Assembly (NCBI RefSeq): GCF_032017025.1
Contig: NZ_DALZQO010000001.1
Coordinates: forward strand, 248,001 to 312,000
Origin: Hydrogenoanaerobacterium sp032017025
GTDB taxonomy: Bacteria; Bacillota; Clostridia; Oscillospirales; Ruminococcaceae
Length of the DNA: 64,000 bases
Reading direction: 5' to 3'
The translations under genes and the position numbers were made by a program. Within the stretch, counting starts at the first letter, position 1. Each line of letters opens with the position of its first letter. The notes beneath the pieces are model-generated. The model was given only the letters and a program-made list of their open reading frames with translations, was not told the origin of the DNA and made no database searches. This document shows, piece after piece, positions 17,890 through 26,342 of this stretch.

Positions 17890-18681
17890 TTATGCCTCCT
17901 CCCTGCACTGCTGAACCGCGCGTTTTACCAGCACCTCCGCCAGCAGCCTGCGGTACTCTGCCGATGCACGAAGATTATCTCCGAAGGTGAGTTCTTTGGC
18001 GGCAGCCTCTGCGGCTTGTTCTGCTGATGCGCCCTGCGAGAGCAGCTTTGCCGCATTTACCGCAAGCGCAGCACACGCCGGTCTTGCACCAACCGAGATC
18101 TTCCAATCATCCTCTAGGCAGCCGGCAGCCACTGCAAGCACCGGGAAATCGGTGGCGGTATTGCGCATGCTTTGGTATGCAGCGGTGCGTCCGTCATCTG
18201 CAATGATAAGCTGCTTTAAAATATCGCGTTGCGGCGGGAGCGCAATAAACTCCTCTAGCGGCATCACGCCGCCGAGGTGCAGCTCTACGCTGGTGTCGAG
18301 CGCAAGCAGAGCGGTTATAATATCGGAAAAACCGTAGCGCGAAAATACGCTTGCACCCACCGTCGCCATGTTGCGGAACTGAACGCCTACAATGTTATGT
18401 ACGCACTGCGGTAAAATACCACCGAAACGTTTTTGCAGCAAAGGGCTGGTTTCAAGCTCGCGCAGTGTGGTAGTGGCTCCAATATAGATTTTGCCGTCCC
18501 CTTCTGTGATATAGCTTAGATCCAAACGAGAAAGGTCAATTGCTGTGCGGATTTTTTTATGCCCCATTTTTAGCCAGCAGCAGCCGCCCAATACCGCATT
18601 CTTAGAATCTTTTTGCAGCAATTCGCATGCTTCATCCAGCGACTGTGCAAACTGATAGCTTTTAATCGTATACACTTTCAT
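17890..18681 (-). CDS. xdhB: Xanthine dehydrogenase-type FAD-binding subunit
   Basis: A 263-residue FAD-binding medium subunit (CoxM/XdhB family) passing electrons to NAD+ or another carrier. Features are the AVLGGCCWLKMG stretch near residues 29-40, in the place of the family AGGTDLL loop, the segment FRNMATVGASVFSRYGFSD (about 103-121) matching the family RNxATxGGN, and a C-terminal CO-dehydrogenase-flavoprotein domain. GTG/ATG choice is clear: ATG at 18681 follows AAAGGAGG. First gene of the operon, preceded by the riboswitch leader. Confidence 0.9.
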   Translation of the reverse strand: MKVYTIKSYQFAQSLDEACELLQKDSKNAVLGGCCWLKMGHKKIRTAIDLSRLDLSYITEGDGKIYIGATTTLRELETSPLLQKRFGGILPQCVHNIVGVQFRNMATVGASVFSRYGFSDIITALLALDTSVELHLGGVMPLEEFIALPPQRDILKQLIIADDGRTAAYQSMRNTATDFPVLAVAAGCLEDDWKISVGARPACAALAVNAAKLLSQGASAEQAAEAAAKELTFGDNLRASAEYRRLLAEVLVKRAVQQCREEA

Positions 18682-18710
18682 CCTCCTTTTATATCAAACA
18701 GGCTTTTTAC

Positions 18711-18744
18711 AAAAATAAAAAACTCCCCTAAAAAACGAGGAGTT
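18711..18744 (-). terminator. Riboswitch-controlled terminator upstream of xdh operon
   Basis: Minus-strand stem AACTCCTC (18744-18737) with GGGGAGTT (18728-18721), one G:T pair, followed by TTTTATTTTT. It lies between the purine aptamer and the first gene, so it serves as the expression platform. Its 5' arm can instead pair with AGGAGT (18766-18761) or with the 3' strand of aptamer helix P1 (ACGAGG, 18818-18813). Confidence 0.8.
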
Positions 18745-18812
18745 CATCACAGAAAAACAGACTCCTTGCAATGGATGTCCTCTTGCAATGGAGCCGATTT
18801 TTTGTTATAAAA

Positions 18813-18883
18813 CCTCGTAGTCTGTCAATTTACGGCTGACAGGTAGAAACTTTTGGACCATATCTCCAAATTTATACGACAAG
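18813..18883 (-). promoter_or_regulatory. Guanine-class purine riboswitch aptamer
   Basis: The minus strand shows the purine aptamer core in order: J1/2 TATAA, loop 2 GATATGG, J2/3 GTTTCTACC, loop 3 CCGTAAAT and J3/1 GACTAC. The C in GACTA is the specificity position that marks guanine-type (guanine/hypoxanthine) rather than adenine-type aptamers. Helix P3 is CTGTCA/TGACAG and P2 TTTGGA/TCCAAA. P1 is short (TCGTA/TACGA), consistent with transcription starting at about 18880. Placement upstream of a xanthine dehydrogenase operon is discussed as a finding. Confidence 0.92.
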
Positions 18884-18886
18884 TTT

Positions 18887-18915
18887 ATTATATCTTAAAG
18901 CTGTTCTACTGTAAA
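18887..18915 (-). promoter_or_regulatory. Promoter of the riboswitch-xdh operon
   Basis: Minus strand TTTACA (18915-18910), 17-nt spacer, TATAAT (18892-18887). The predicted start falls at the 5' strand of aptamer helix P1. Confidence 0.75.
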
Positions 18916-18957
18916 CACTCTGTGTCAAAAAATATCGTTTTTTGCTGAAAGGTAAAT

Positions 18958-19794
18958 TCAGGCTTTTTTCCCAACCTCAATCATACGCGCACAGCTTGCA
19001 TCCACCGCATCAATTACTGCAGCGCGGAATCCGCCTTTTTCCAAAGCGCGAACACCCGCAATGGTTCCGCCGCCCGGCGAGCAAACACTGTCTTTTAACA
19101 CGGCGGGATGAGTACCTGTTTGCAGCACCATTTCAGCCGAGCCAGCCAGCGCCTGAGCCGCCAGTTTAATTGCCATTTCGCGCGGTAAGCCTTTTTCCAC
19201 ACCGCCGTCTGCGAGCGCCTCAATAAACATATAGGCAAAAGCGGGGCTGCAGCCGCTCACACTGGTGAGAGGGTCAATCAGATTTTCGGGCAGCAGGTAG
19301 GAGATACCCACCAGATTAAAAAGCTCCATACCGAGGTCACAGTGTTCTTGGGTGGCATTTTTACCCGCGGCGATACCCGCTATGCCCTTGCGTACCAGCA
19401 TAGGGGTATTGGGCATAACGCGAAGCACAGGGTTAAATGGAAGAAACTCCTCGAGGTAATCGAGCGTGATGCCGCCCATAATCGAAATCACCAGTTGATT
19501 CTCCCGGAATGCGCTGCTTACATCATTGAGAACCGGGCGAGCATACTGCGGTTTTATTGCAAAAACAACAATATCGCTTTGCTCAATCACCTGCTTCGCA
19601 CCTGCGGCATCCGGTTTATTTACCACCGTATTTACATGGTATTTTTCCGCAAGGCAGTGCAGCCTATCGGCATTCACATCGGTGATGCTGATGTTTTGGG
19701 GAGGTACCAGCCCGCTTGCGACAATACCGCTGAAAATGGCTTCACACATCTGCCCACCGCCGATAAACCCGATCTTTTTATTCTCTAACATCAT
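18958..19794 (-). CDS. proC: Pyrroline-5-carboxylate reductase
   Basis: A cytosolic enzyme of about 278 residues reducing pyrroline-5-carboxylate to proline with NAD(P)H. N-terminal Rossmann motif IGFIGGGQMCEAI; conserved stretches RVMPNTPMLV and the SVSGCSPAF region, and the C-terminal SVCSPGGGTIAGV signature. Of the clustered Mets, the ATG at 19794 or 19791 lies 5-8 nt from GGAGG, so the four extra N-terminal residues of the longest frame are within the ribosome site. It stands alone, with no other proline genes nearby. Confidence 0.93.
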   Translation of the reverse strand: MMLENKKIGFIGGGQMCEAIFSGIVASGLVPPQNISITDVNADRLHCLAEKYHVNTVVNKPDAAGAKQVIEQSDIVVFAIKPQYARPVLNDVSSAFRENQLVISIMGGITLDYLEEFLPFNPVLRVMPNTPMLVRKGIAGIAAGKNATQEHCDLGMELFNLVGISYLLPENLIDPLTSVSGCSPAFAYMFIEALADGGVEKGLPREMAIKLAAQALAGSAEMVLQTGTHPAVLKDSVCSPGGGTIAGVRALEKGGFRAAVIDAVDASCARMIEVGKKA

Positions 19795-19913
19795 TTTTTC
19801 CTCCATTTTATTGTGTTGCCCTGTAAGATTAAAAGCTATAAGATATTTGCAATCAAATTTAGAAAAATTACTATTACTTCTAGGTTATGCGAAACGGCCG
19901 CATCTGTCAAGTT

Positions 19914-21566
19914 TTACATTTTAATATTTCTAAAGTAAAGCAGTTTTGCAGCAATATCCCAAGGAAGTGTTTGCTTTTCTACCAAAGAAGCAATTTGCGG
20001 AACCAAAGGCGAAAACGGAAGATATTTTTGCATCAGCACTAAGTTTTGGCTGCTTGGTGATGACCCATCGATTCGTGTTGCGGGGGCAGAGGGATTTTTT
20101 AAAATACGGTTTTCAATCGTTTTTGCAAACATCGCCATATCCGCGTCGGAAAAACCCAGCCCCGCGCTGTGAATGAGCTGAATGCTGTTTAAATCAAGTG
20201 CAGCGTAGTTGGTGGTTTCCCAGTAGGTTACGGTGTTGGAGGGGTCTTCCCAGTAACGCCACAAATACCCTGTTTTGGTGGCGGTCACCTTCGTCATAAA
20301 ATAGCTGCAGGCTTTGTTCACAATCTGCTTTAGCTGTGCGTCGTTCTCTTCTTTTGCATACAGCGCCATGGCCGACACCAAGGGCAGCTGCTGGTTCCAT
20401 GGTATGACCCCCCCACCATTTAAAAAGGTGGGGGAATCATCCATTTCCTTAAAGAACCCACGTTCATCCCAGTGTGTTGCCAGCAATGCGTCAAACATAC
20501 GCTTAATTTCCTTTTGATAGCGCTTTGCATCGGGGTGACCCTGTTTTTTCAGTTCTATGTAGGTTTGTGTCATCGGCTCTAAAATAAGCGCGGTATGGAT
20601 TGGGGTGGGCACATTGGTGTTTTCCACCAATGTATAATCTTGAGCTTTTGGTAGCGTCGGCGCATCTTCGCTCAACCAAATTACCTCAACGACATGCTTG
20701 TCCTTTCTGGGTGAGCCATAAAAGCTCCACGGAATCTCCTTTTCTACCCTTTGCTCAAAATTTGCAAGCGTCAACCCTGCGAGGGTATAGGTAGTATCCT
20801 TATGGCGGATATTCAAGGTGAATGTACCTGCGACATGGTCTGTTTTTACCGCTACATAGGTTTGGTCGTTGCCTTGTGAGTGAAACTGCAGGGTTGCCAG
20901 CCGATTTCCGTCGGCATCGGTTAACGTGTAGAAAGACCCATTGTATCGCGATGTAGAGCCCCATAGCGGGTAGACATTGCCGTCAAATGCGGGGCGGCCG
21001 ATGACGTCGTCACGTTTTTTCAAAAGTGTATCGTACATTTGCACCGATTCCTGCAAAAACATGTCATCCCCCGTCGCTTTATACGCGTAATACATCCCCT
21101 CTAAAATCCAGCTGATCTTCCAGCTTAGGTGCGCTTGCAGGGGAGTATCGTAAGAGTAGTTCGTGACTGAGGTTGTCCAATCGGAAGTGACAGGGTAGAT
21201 AAACTTTTTCTGCGGTGTACCTGCACCGAATTCTTTGTAGATTTGCGCTTTCAGCTTTTCATTCACGGGGTCTGCCGGGGGCTGTGGCTCTACAACCGGT
21301 TCGGGTGCAGAGGATACCTCCGGCTCTGTGGCAGGCGGTATGGCAGGCTTTTGCTCTGCCGGTAAAGAAGATACGGCAGACGATGATTCTGACGATTGCA
21401 CTTCCTGCGGTGAAGCAGATTCGGAGGAAGCAGGGGCCTCTTCCTGCGAATGCATTTCCTCCACCGATAGGGATGAATCGGATGATTGCGGCAGATTTTG
21501 CAAAGCCGAAGAACAGCCGCTTAACATAGCAGCAAGCAAAGCGATGAGAACGACACATTTTTTCAT
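19914..21566 (-). CDS. Secreted lipoprotein with (alpha/alpha)-barrel-like body, function unknown
   Basis: A 550-residue lipoprotein with lipobox MLSGC (Cys about 18), then about 85 residues rich in Ser, Glu, Pro and Ala, a flexible wall-spanning linker. The body (about 105-550) is rich in helices with aromatic motifs such as HLSWKISWILEGMYYAY, GGGVIPWNQQLPLVSAMALY and TGYLWRYWEDPSNTVTYWETTNYA. This pattern recalls six-hairpin glycosidases or C5-epimerase-like folds that act on polysaccharides. I cannot name a family or catalytic residues. It has its own promoter and no operon partner. Confidence 0.6.
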   Translation of the reverse strand: MKKCVVLIALLAAMLSGCSSALQNLPQSSDSSLSVEEMHSQEEAPASSESASPQEVQSSESSSAVSSLPAEQKPAIPPATEPEVSSAPEPVVEPQPPADPVNEKLKAQIYKEFGAGTPQKKFIYPVTSDWTTSVTNYSYDTPLQAHLSWKISWILEGMYYAYKATGDDMFLQESVQMYDTLLKKRDDVIGRPAFDGNVYPLWGSTSRYNGSFYTLTDADGNRLATLQFHSQGNDQTYVAVKTDHVAGTFTLNIRHKDTTYTLAGLTLANFEQRVEKEIPWSFYGSPRKDKHVVEVIWLSEDAPTLPKAQDYTLVENTNVPTPIHTALILEPMTQTYIELKKQGHPDAKRYQKEIKRMFDALLATHWDERGFFKEMDDSPTFLNGGGVIPWNQQLPLVSAMALYAKEENDAQLKQIVNKACSYFMTKVTATKTGYLWRYWEDPSNTVTYWETTNYAALDLNSIQLIHSAGLGFSDADMAMFAKTIENRILKNPSAPATRIDGSSPSSQNLVLMQKYLPFSPLVPQIASLVEKQTLPWDIAAKLLYFRNIKM

Positions 21567-21724
21567 AACAAAATAACACCTGTAGCCTTTCTGTCTGGGT
21601 TGAAATATAAAAATGTCACTTACAGGATGTCATTTGTTGTGTTGGATACTGTCTGGCAGCGGAACAGACAGCACATGGCAGAAGCAATCTCAGTTTATTC
21701 CACTGCTATTGTACTAATTTTAAC

Positions 21725-21754
21725 ATTATAGTCAGGGTCAATCAACCGAATCAA
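21725..21754 (-). promoter_or_regulatory. Promoter of the 550-residue lipoprotein gene
   Basis: Minus strand TTGATT (21754-21749), 18-nt spacer, TATAAT (21730-21725), leaving a leader of about 150 nt that contains a small CTGTCT/AGACAG hairpin. Apart from this and an unassigned plus-strand promoter for the next gene, the 435-bp gap 21567-22001 shows nothing. Confidence 0.55.
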
Positions 21755-22001
21755 TTATTTTCTCCAAAGGTAAATATTTCCCACAAAATATATCACGCAG
21801 ATATTATACCAAATAGACAGATTATTTAAAAAAATTTATACAAACCTAAAAAATAAATTGCGGTATCTATTAAAAGATTGGATAAGGAGGCAGAACCTTC
21901 TTACCGCACCAGATATTGGGGTGTGCCGTACTACATGTTTAGTGTTATGATGATACGTATGTAAATTATATTTACAAATCTTAGAACAGGAGAATTCGAA
22001 A

Positions 22002-23261
22002 ATGAAGAAGAAACTTTTGATTGTGATTCCTTGTGTACTAGCCTTACTGGTATCGGGAATATTTGCACTCACCAACAACAACGGTGTACTTCCACCGGGG
22101 GAAGCAAGCAGTAGCCAAAGCTCGTTTGAGCGTGATGAGGAAGTGCTGCGTAATGAGGAAACGTCGCGTGATGTGCAAGACCAAAGTGAAACTGAGGTAG
22201 AGTCGGATACAGAAAGCCTTGCGAGCAGCGAGGCGAGATCCAATTCTGCGCCACAGTCCTCTCAAACAGAGTCAGTCTCCCGTAGTTCTACTGCAAGCTC
22301 GAAACCTACGAGCAAAGCTCCAAGTAAAGATGCAAGCAGGGCAAGCAATTCAGACGTTCAGGCATCCTCGGGCAAGCCTGATACGAATGACAGCTCCTCC
22401 AACAAAACCAATTCCGATAATAATTGTATCGGCAATTCTGGTTCCAACAACAATTGTCTCATCCACTTTGGTACCGACAACAGCTGTTCCGGTAATTCTA
22501 ATTCCGGCAATAACTGCTTTAGCAATTTAGGCTCCAATAACAATTGCTTTAAAATTTTCGGTTCTAACAACAACTGCTTCAAACCTGGTTTTAACAACAA
22601 TTGCCCCAGCAAGCCCAACTCCAATAACAACTGCTCCGGCAATGGTTCCAATGGCAACGGCTCCAATGGCAATGGCTCCAACGGCAATGGTTCCAATGGC
22701 AATGGCTCCAACGGCAATGGTTCCAACGGCAATGGCTCCAACGGCAATGGCTCCAACGGCAATGGTTCCAACGGCAATGGTTCCAACGGCAATGGCTCCA
22801 ACGGCAATGGTTCCAACGGCAACGGTTCCAACGGCAACGGTTCCAATGGCAATGGCTCCAACGGTAGTAACTCCAGCCTCAGCGAACTGCAAAACCGTGT
22901 TGTAGAGCTTGTCAACAAAGAAAGAACCTCAAGAGGGCTCAGCGCCTTAACCGCAAACAGCAAGCTCAGCGATGTTGCCACTTTAAAATCACAGGATATG
23001 GCTGACCTGAACTATTTTGATCATACCTCCCCCACCTATGGTTCCCCCTTTGATATGATGAAACAGTTTGGTATTTCTTACACCGCAGCAGGCGAAAACA
23101 TTGCTATGGGACAACCCACCCCCGAAAAGGTCATGGAGGGATGGATGAATTCTGACGGACACAGAAAAAACATCCTAAGTTCCAGCTTTACGCAGATTGG
23201 TGTCGGCGTTGTTAAGAATAGCAACGGGCAGTACATCTGGACACAAATGTTCATTAAATAA
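22002..23261 (+). CDS. CAP/SCP-domain exported protein with Asn-Cys and GSNGN repeats
   Basis: A 419-residue protein with an N-terminal signal or anchor helix (about 4-23). A Ser/Glu-rich linker (to about 138) is followed by a region (about 138-212) with nine cysteines mostly preceded by NN or NNN (NNNC, DNNC, GNNC). Next come fourteen exact GSNGN units plus one degenerate unit (about 215-289). The C-terminal CAP domain (about 293-419) has the expected residues: His in FDHTSP, Glu in GENIAMG, Glu in VMEGW and His in DGHRKNIL. CAP domains of this bacterial type (YkwD-like) are extracellular. The low-complexity middle probably acts as a stalk or adhesive; the role is unknown. Confidence 0.85.
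   Translation: MKKKLLIVIPCVLALLVSGIFALTNNNGVLPPGEASSSQSSFERDEEVLRNEETSRDVQDQSETEVESDTESLASSEARSNSAPQSSQTESVSRSSTASSKPTSKAPSKDASRASNSDVQASSGKPDTNDSSSNKTNSDNNCIGNSGSNNNCLIHFGTDNSCSGNSNSGNNCFSNLGSNNNCFKIFGSNNNCFKPGFNNNCPSKPNSNNNCSGNGSNGNGSNGNGSNGNGSNGNGSNGNGSNGNGSNGNGSNGNGSNGNGSNGNGSNGNGSNGNGSNGNGSNGNGSNGSNSSLSELQNRVVELVNKERTSRGLSALTANSKLSDVATLKSQDMADLNYFDHTSPTYGSPFDMMKQFGISYTAAGENIAMGQPTPEKVMEGWMNSDGHRKNILSSSFTQIGVGVVKNSNGQYIWTQMFIK
22644..22868 (+). repeat. 15-bp tandem repeat encoding GSNGN
   Basis: Fourteen in-frame copies of a 15-bp unit (GGYTCCAAYGGCAAY), plus one degenerate copy at 22854-22868. Variation is almost only at third codon positions, so the peptide is kept while the DNA drifts. 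Such an array is prone to copy-number change by slippage without frameshift. Confidence 0.95.
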
Positions 23262-23324
23262 GATAATCTTATGCTTGGTGGCAGGCTCTGAAAGGCCTTG
23301 CTATTTCTAAACTTACCTAAAAAC

Positions 23325-23366
23325 AAAGAGGTCGGACATCAACATGTCCGACCTCTTTATTTTTAC
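23325..23366 (+). terminator. Bidirectional terminator between CAP gene and chemoreceptor gene
   Basis: A perfect 15-bp stem (23325-23339 with 23344-23358), loop CAAC, followed by a T-rich stretch. The A-run on the other side serves the minus strand less well. Confidence 0.85.
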
Positions 23367-23447
23367 TCAGCTTAAGGAGGGTAAACTGAGCTACTTATTG
23401 TTCAGCTGGGATTACTGATTGCTGGAGGTTGCTTTGGATGGGTCGAC

Positions 23448-25868
23448 TCAGTACTTGCTTTCGAGTAAATCGAAAGCAGCCTCTTTACTCGCGTTCCCCT
23501 CTTTATAGTTCCATGTAGATTCGGAATCAGAAAATGATGAACCTGTTAGGTTTTCCGCTTCACCTTTTAGTTTAAACTGGCTGACAACCTCTTTGAGTAG
23601 TTGAGCCTGTCCGGTAAGCTCTTCGGATGCTGCAGCACTTTCCTCGGCGGTGGCAGAGTTGGTTTGCACCACGTTTGAAATCTGCTCGACGCCCTGGGTT
23701 ACCTGTGCAATTGCATCTGCCTGCTCGCTCGAAGCATAGGCAATATCATCCACAAGCCCCGTTACTTTTCCAACACCGTTTACTACAGCCATCATAGAGT
23801 TTGCGGTTACATTTGCAATTTTTGTACCGTTTTCAACCGCCTTAACGGTCTCTTCAATCAGGGATGTAGTGTTCTTGGCTGCTTCAGCCGATTTGCTGGC
23901 GAGGTTCCGAACTTCATCTGCTACCACGGCAAAGCCTTTTCCCGCTACTCCTGCTCTTGCAGCCTCTACCGCTGCGTTTAGTGCAAGGATATTGGTTTGG
24001 AACGCAATATCTTCGATGGTTTTAATGATTTTGCCGATTTTACCGGATTTGTCGCTGATTTCATCGATTGCAACAATCATTTCCCGCATCTTTTCGTTGC
24101 TTGCCTCAACCTCTTTTACAGCAAGTGTAGATTCTTCGCGAGCTGTTCTTGCATTTTCTGCATTCTTTTTAATCTGTGCAGAAATTTCTGTAATTGTGGC
24201 TGAAAGCTCTTCAATTGAGCTAGCCTGTTCGGTTGCACCCTGCGACAGTGCCTGCGCGCCATTCGATACCTGACCCGCCCCGTTCGCAACCTGATCAGAC
24301 GATTGATTGATATCACCCATAACTTCGTTTAGGTTGTGTATGATATTCTTCAGAGAGCTCTCAATCTGTTCCAGTTCTCCTACATAGTTTACAGAGGTTT
24401 TTATATCCAGGTTTTTATCGGCTACGCTGTTCAGTACGGTTGAAATATCGCCAATCACTGACTTTAACGTTTGCGCTGTGTTACTAAAGGCTTTCATCAA
24501 AGTGCCGATTTCATCCTCTGATTTGGTCTCCAGGTGAATATCAAAGTTACCGTTGGAAATTTCTTCGGCGGCTTTTACAACACCCTGAATTGGGCTGAGC
24601 ATTTTCTTGAGTGCGAAAGCAACAGTTCCAACGATTATAACAAGGGCCGCTACCGCCATCACTATCATCCCAAGTGTAGTGGATTTTATAGCTTCGTTCA
24701 TATCGTCAGTTTCCAGCGCGGTTAAAGTCCACCAATTGGTGCTTCCGGCTTTGATCGGGTTATAGAAGCGTGTTATTTTTCTGCCGTCCTCACGGGTTGT
24801 TTCAATTGAGAATGCTTCACCTTTTTCAAAAGATGCTTGAACAGCCGTGAGCTCATTTTCTTTGGCAAAGAACTCTGACATGTTTTTGCCTACATTGTTG
24901 ATGTCCTCACTGTCGTATATGATAACTCCTTTGTTATCGTAAATAGTGGCAAACATGCTCGGGTAGCGTTCATTTTCGGACTCAACCTTTGCAAAGTTTG
25001 TAACATTAATATCCGATAAGATAATACCTTGCAGCTCGTTGTTAAGCATAATGGGTGACGAAACCGAAACCATGGTGACACCATTAAATTTATATGGCTC
25101 TGTGAATACAGTTTCCTTGCTCTGTGCCGCGCTTACATAGTATTTTTCTTTGGAGTATTCCGAATACACTCCAAATGGGCGAATTGCAGAGTTGGTATCT
25201 GACTCTGAAACATAGAAAGCGTAGCTTTTTATGTTTTCATCAAATTTGTAAGGTTCAAACATAGCACCCACGGCTACGATATCGTCGTTATTGATCGCTG
25301 TATTTCTTGCCGTTTCTGTAATAAATTTTTCAGCATCGGATTTGATCTGGCTGATCTCTATATTATAAATGCTGCTGTAATACTTCTCTTTTTCAGGTAT
25401 TGGTTGAGCTTTATTTTTAGCTGAAGAAGCTTTGGTCTTACTTTTGGCAGCTGCAGCCTCGGCCTCAGCTTCTAATGCTGCTTGTTCAGCATCGGCTTTC
25501 TGCTGGGCTTCAAGCTTATATACCTTGGTCAAGTACTCTTGCATATTTTGGGTTGTAGTCTCAGCAATATCAAAAATCTGCTGTACCTGAAAACCATTCG
25601 ATTTGGATATTGCATTAAACTCTGCCGAAATGGTTTCACCAATAACGTCTTGTGCAGAAAGCACCGTGAAGCCAATCAGTACAACAAAAATTACCGTTAA
25701 CAGAGCGGTAATGGTATATGCAATTTTTGTTGCTAACTTCATCTTTGATAATTTTATTCCTGATAAAATATTAATCTTTTTCATTGACTTTACTTTTTTC
25801 GGCGCTTTGATTTTTTTGGGAGCCTTCATCTTCTTAGGAGCTTTCATTTTTTTTGAAAAAATTTTCAT
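23448..25868 (-). CDS. Methyl-accepting chemotaxis protein with basic N-terminal repeats
   Basis: An 806-residue chemoreceptor. Order: a cytoplasmic basic extension with four MKAPKK-like hexapeptides (about 8-31), transmembrane helix 1 (about 47-70), an extracellular Cache-type sensor domain (about 75-390), transmembrane helix 2 (about 395-418), HAMP, and the signalling helical hairpin with AFQTNILALNAAVEAARAG and FAVVADEVRNLA at its tip. The sensor contains an Ala/Glu/Lys-rich, probably coiled-coil insert (about 122-160). It relays ligand binding to CheA. No che genes are in the window. The start fits an AGGAAGG ribosome site. Confidence 0.93.
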   Translation of the reverse strand: MKIFSKKMKAPKKMKAPKKIKAPKKVKSMKKINILSGIKLSKMKLATKIAYTITALLTVIFVVLIGFTVLSAQDVIGETISAEFNAISKSNGFQVQQIFDIAETTTQNMQEYLTKVYKLEAQQKADAEQAALEAEAEAAAAKSKTKASSAKNKAQPIPEKEKYYSSIYNIEISQIKSDAEKFITETARNTAINNDDIVAVGAMFEPYKFDENIKSYAFYVSESDTNSAIRPFGVYSEYSKEKYYVSAAQSKETVFTEPYKFNGVTMVSVSSPIMLNNELQGIILSDINVTNFAKVESENERYPSMFATIYDNKGVIIYDSEDINNVGKNMSEFFAKENELTAVQASFEKGEAFSIETTREDGRKITRFYNPIKAGSTNWWTLTALETDDMNEAIKSTTLGMIVMAVAALVIIVGTVAFALKKMLSPIQGVVKAAEEISNGNFDIHLETKSEDEIGTLMKAFSNTAQTLKSVIGDISTVLNSVADKNLDIKTSVNYVGELEQIESSLKNIIHNLNEVMGDINQSSDQVANGAGQVSNGAQALSQGATEQASSIEELSATITEISAQIKKNAENARTAREESTLAVKEVEASNEKMREMIVAIDEISDKSGKIGKIIKTIEDIAFQTNILALNAAVEAARAGVAGKGFAVVADEVRNLASKSAEAAKNTTSLIEETVKAVENGTKIANVTANSMMAVVNGVGKVTGLVDDIAYASSEQADAIAQVTQGVEQISNVVQTNSATAEESAAASEELTGQAQLLKEVVSQFKLKGEAENLTGSSFSDSESTWNYKEGNASKEAAFDLLESKY

Positions 25869-26257
25869 TTTTAGTCCTTCCTTACTTTGTTGTTTATATC
25901 ATTGCTTCATGCACTTTTATCTCCGGAATGTATGTAAGATGCTTGTGGCTGAATACACCTCAGAATGACTTGATTCAGCAATGAATAAATACATTTTTTA
26001 TTACGTCACCACCCCTAACAGTGATCTTCCTTAGATCCTCACCTCCGCTGGTAAGAGTAATTTGGGGGTTATCGGCACTTCTCCAAGCTATAAATTTAGC
26101 ATTATAAACAAACGCCTGCTACTCTTCTACTTTAAAATCTTGAACAAAATATGTCTTTATATAATATTTCGACATATTTCGCGATTTCTTTATTGTTTTA
26201 ATAGAATTAAGAAAATATTAGGTAAAAAAATATGTCGAATAAACAAATTTTTGCGCA
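25869..26257 (-). other. Long leader of the chemoreceptor gene
   Basis: A 390-bp stretch without a convincing gene. On the minus strand it holds GCCGATAA (26076-26069), an exact match to the flagellar sigma factor -10, with TAAA at 26098-26095; the spacer is 18 nt rather than the usual 15, so the promoter is only a candidate. Downstream are CCCC/GGGG blocks that could pair, and two tiny start-stop frames behind Shine-Dalgarno-like GGAGG and GGGG. I looked for a c-di-GMP riboswitch here and did not find its conserved blocks. Confidence 0.4.
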
Positions 26258-26308
26258 GCAATAAAGGGAATGGGTGACCGCAGCAGCGGCACCCATTCCC
26301 TTTATTGC
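26258..26308 (-). terminator. Terminator of the disaccharide operon
   Basis: A 19-bp perfect stem (26258-26276 with 26290-26308) around a 13-nt loop. The 3' arm on the minus strand ends in CCCTTTATT. It lies 35 bp past the glucosidase stop. Confidence 0.75.
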
Positions 26309-26342
26309 TATAGTAGATTCCAATAATCGTAAAAAACTTCGT

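Noticed and set aside
22644..22868. Repeat array considered as CRISPR
   Set aside because: The 15-bp units are contiguous with no spacers and are in frame within a coding sequence.
22358..22981. Long minus-strand frame with LEPLP repeats
   Set aside because: It is the reverse complement of the 15-bp repeat in the CAP-protein gene; no ribosome site, and the plus-strand frame has a full domain.
25869..26257. c-di-GMP riboswitch looked for in the chemoreceptor leader
   Set aside because: The conserved blocks of GEMM-I and GEMM-II aptamers are missing.
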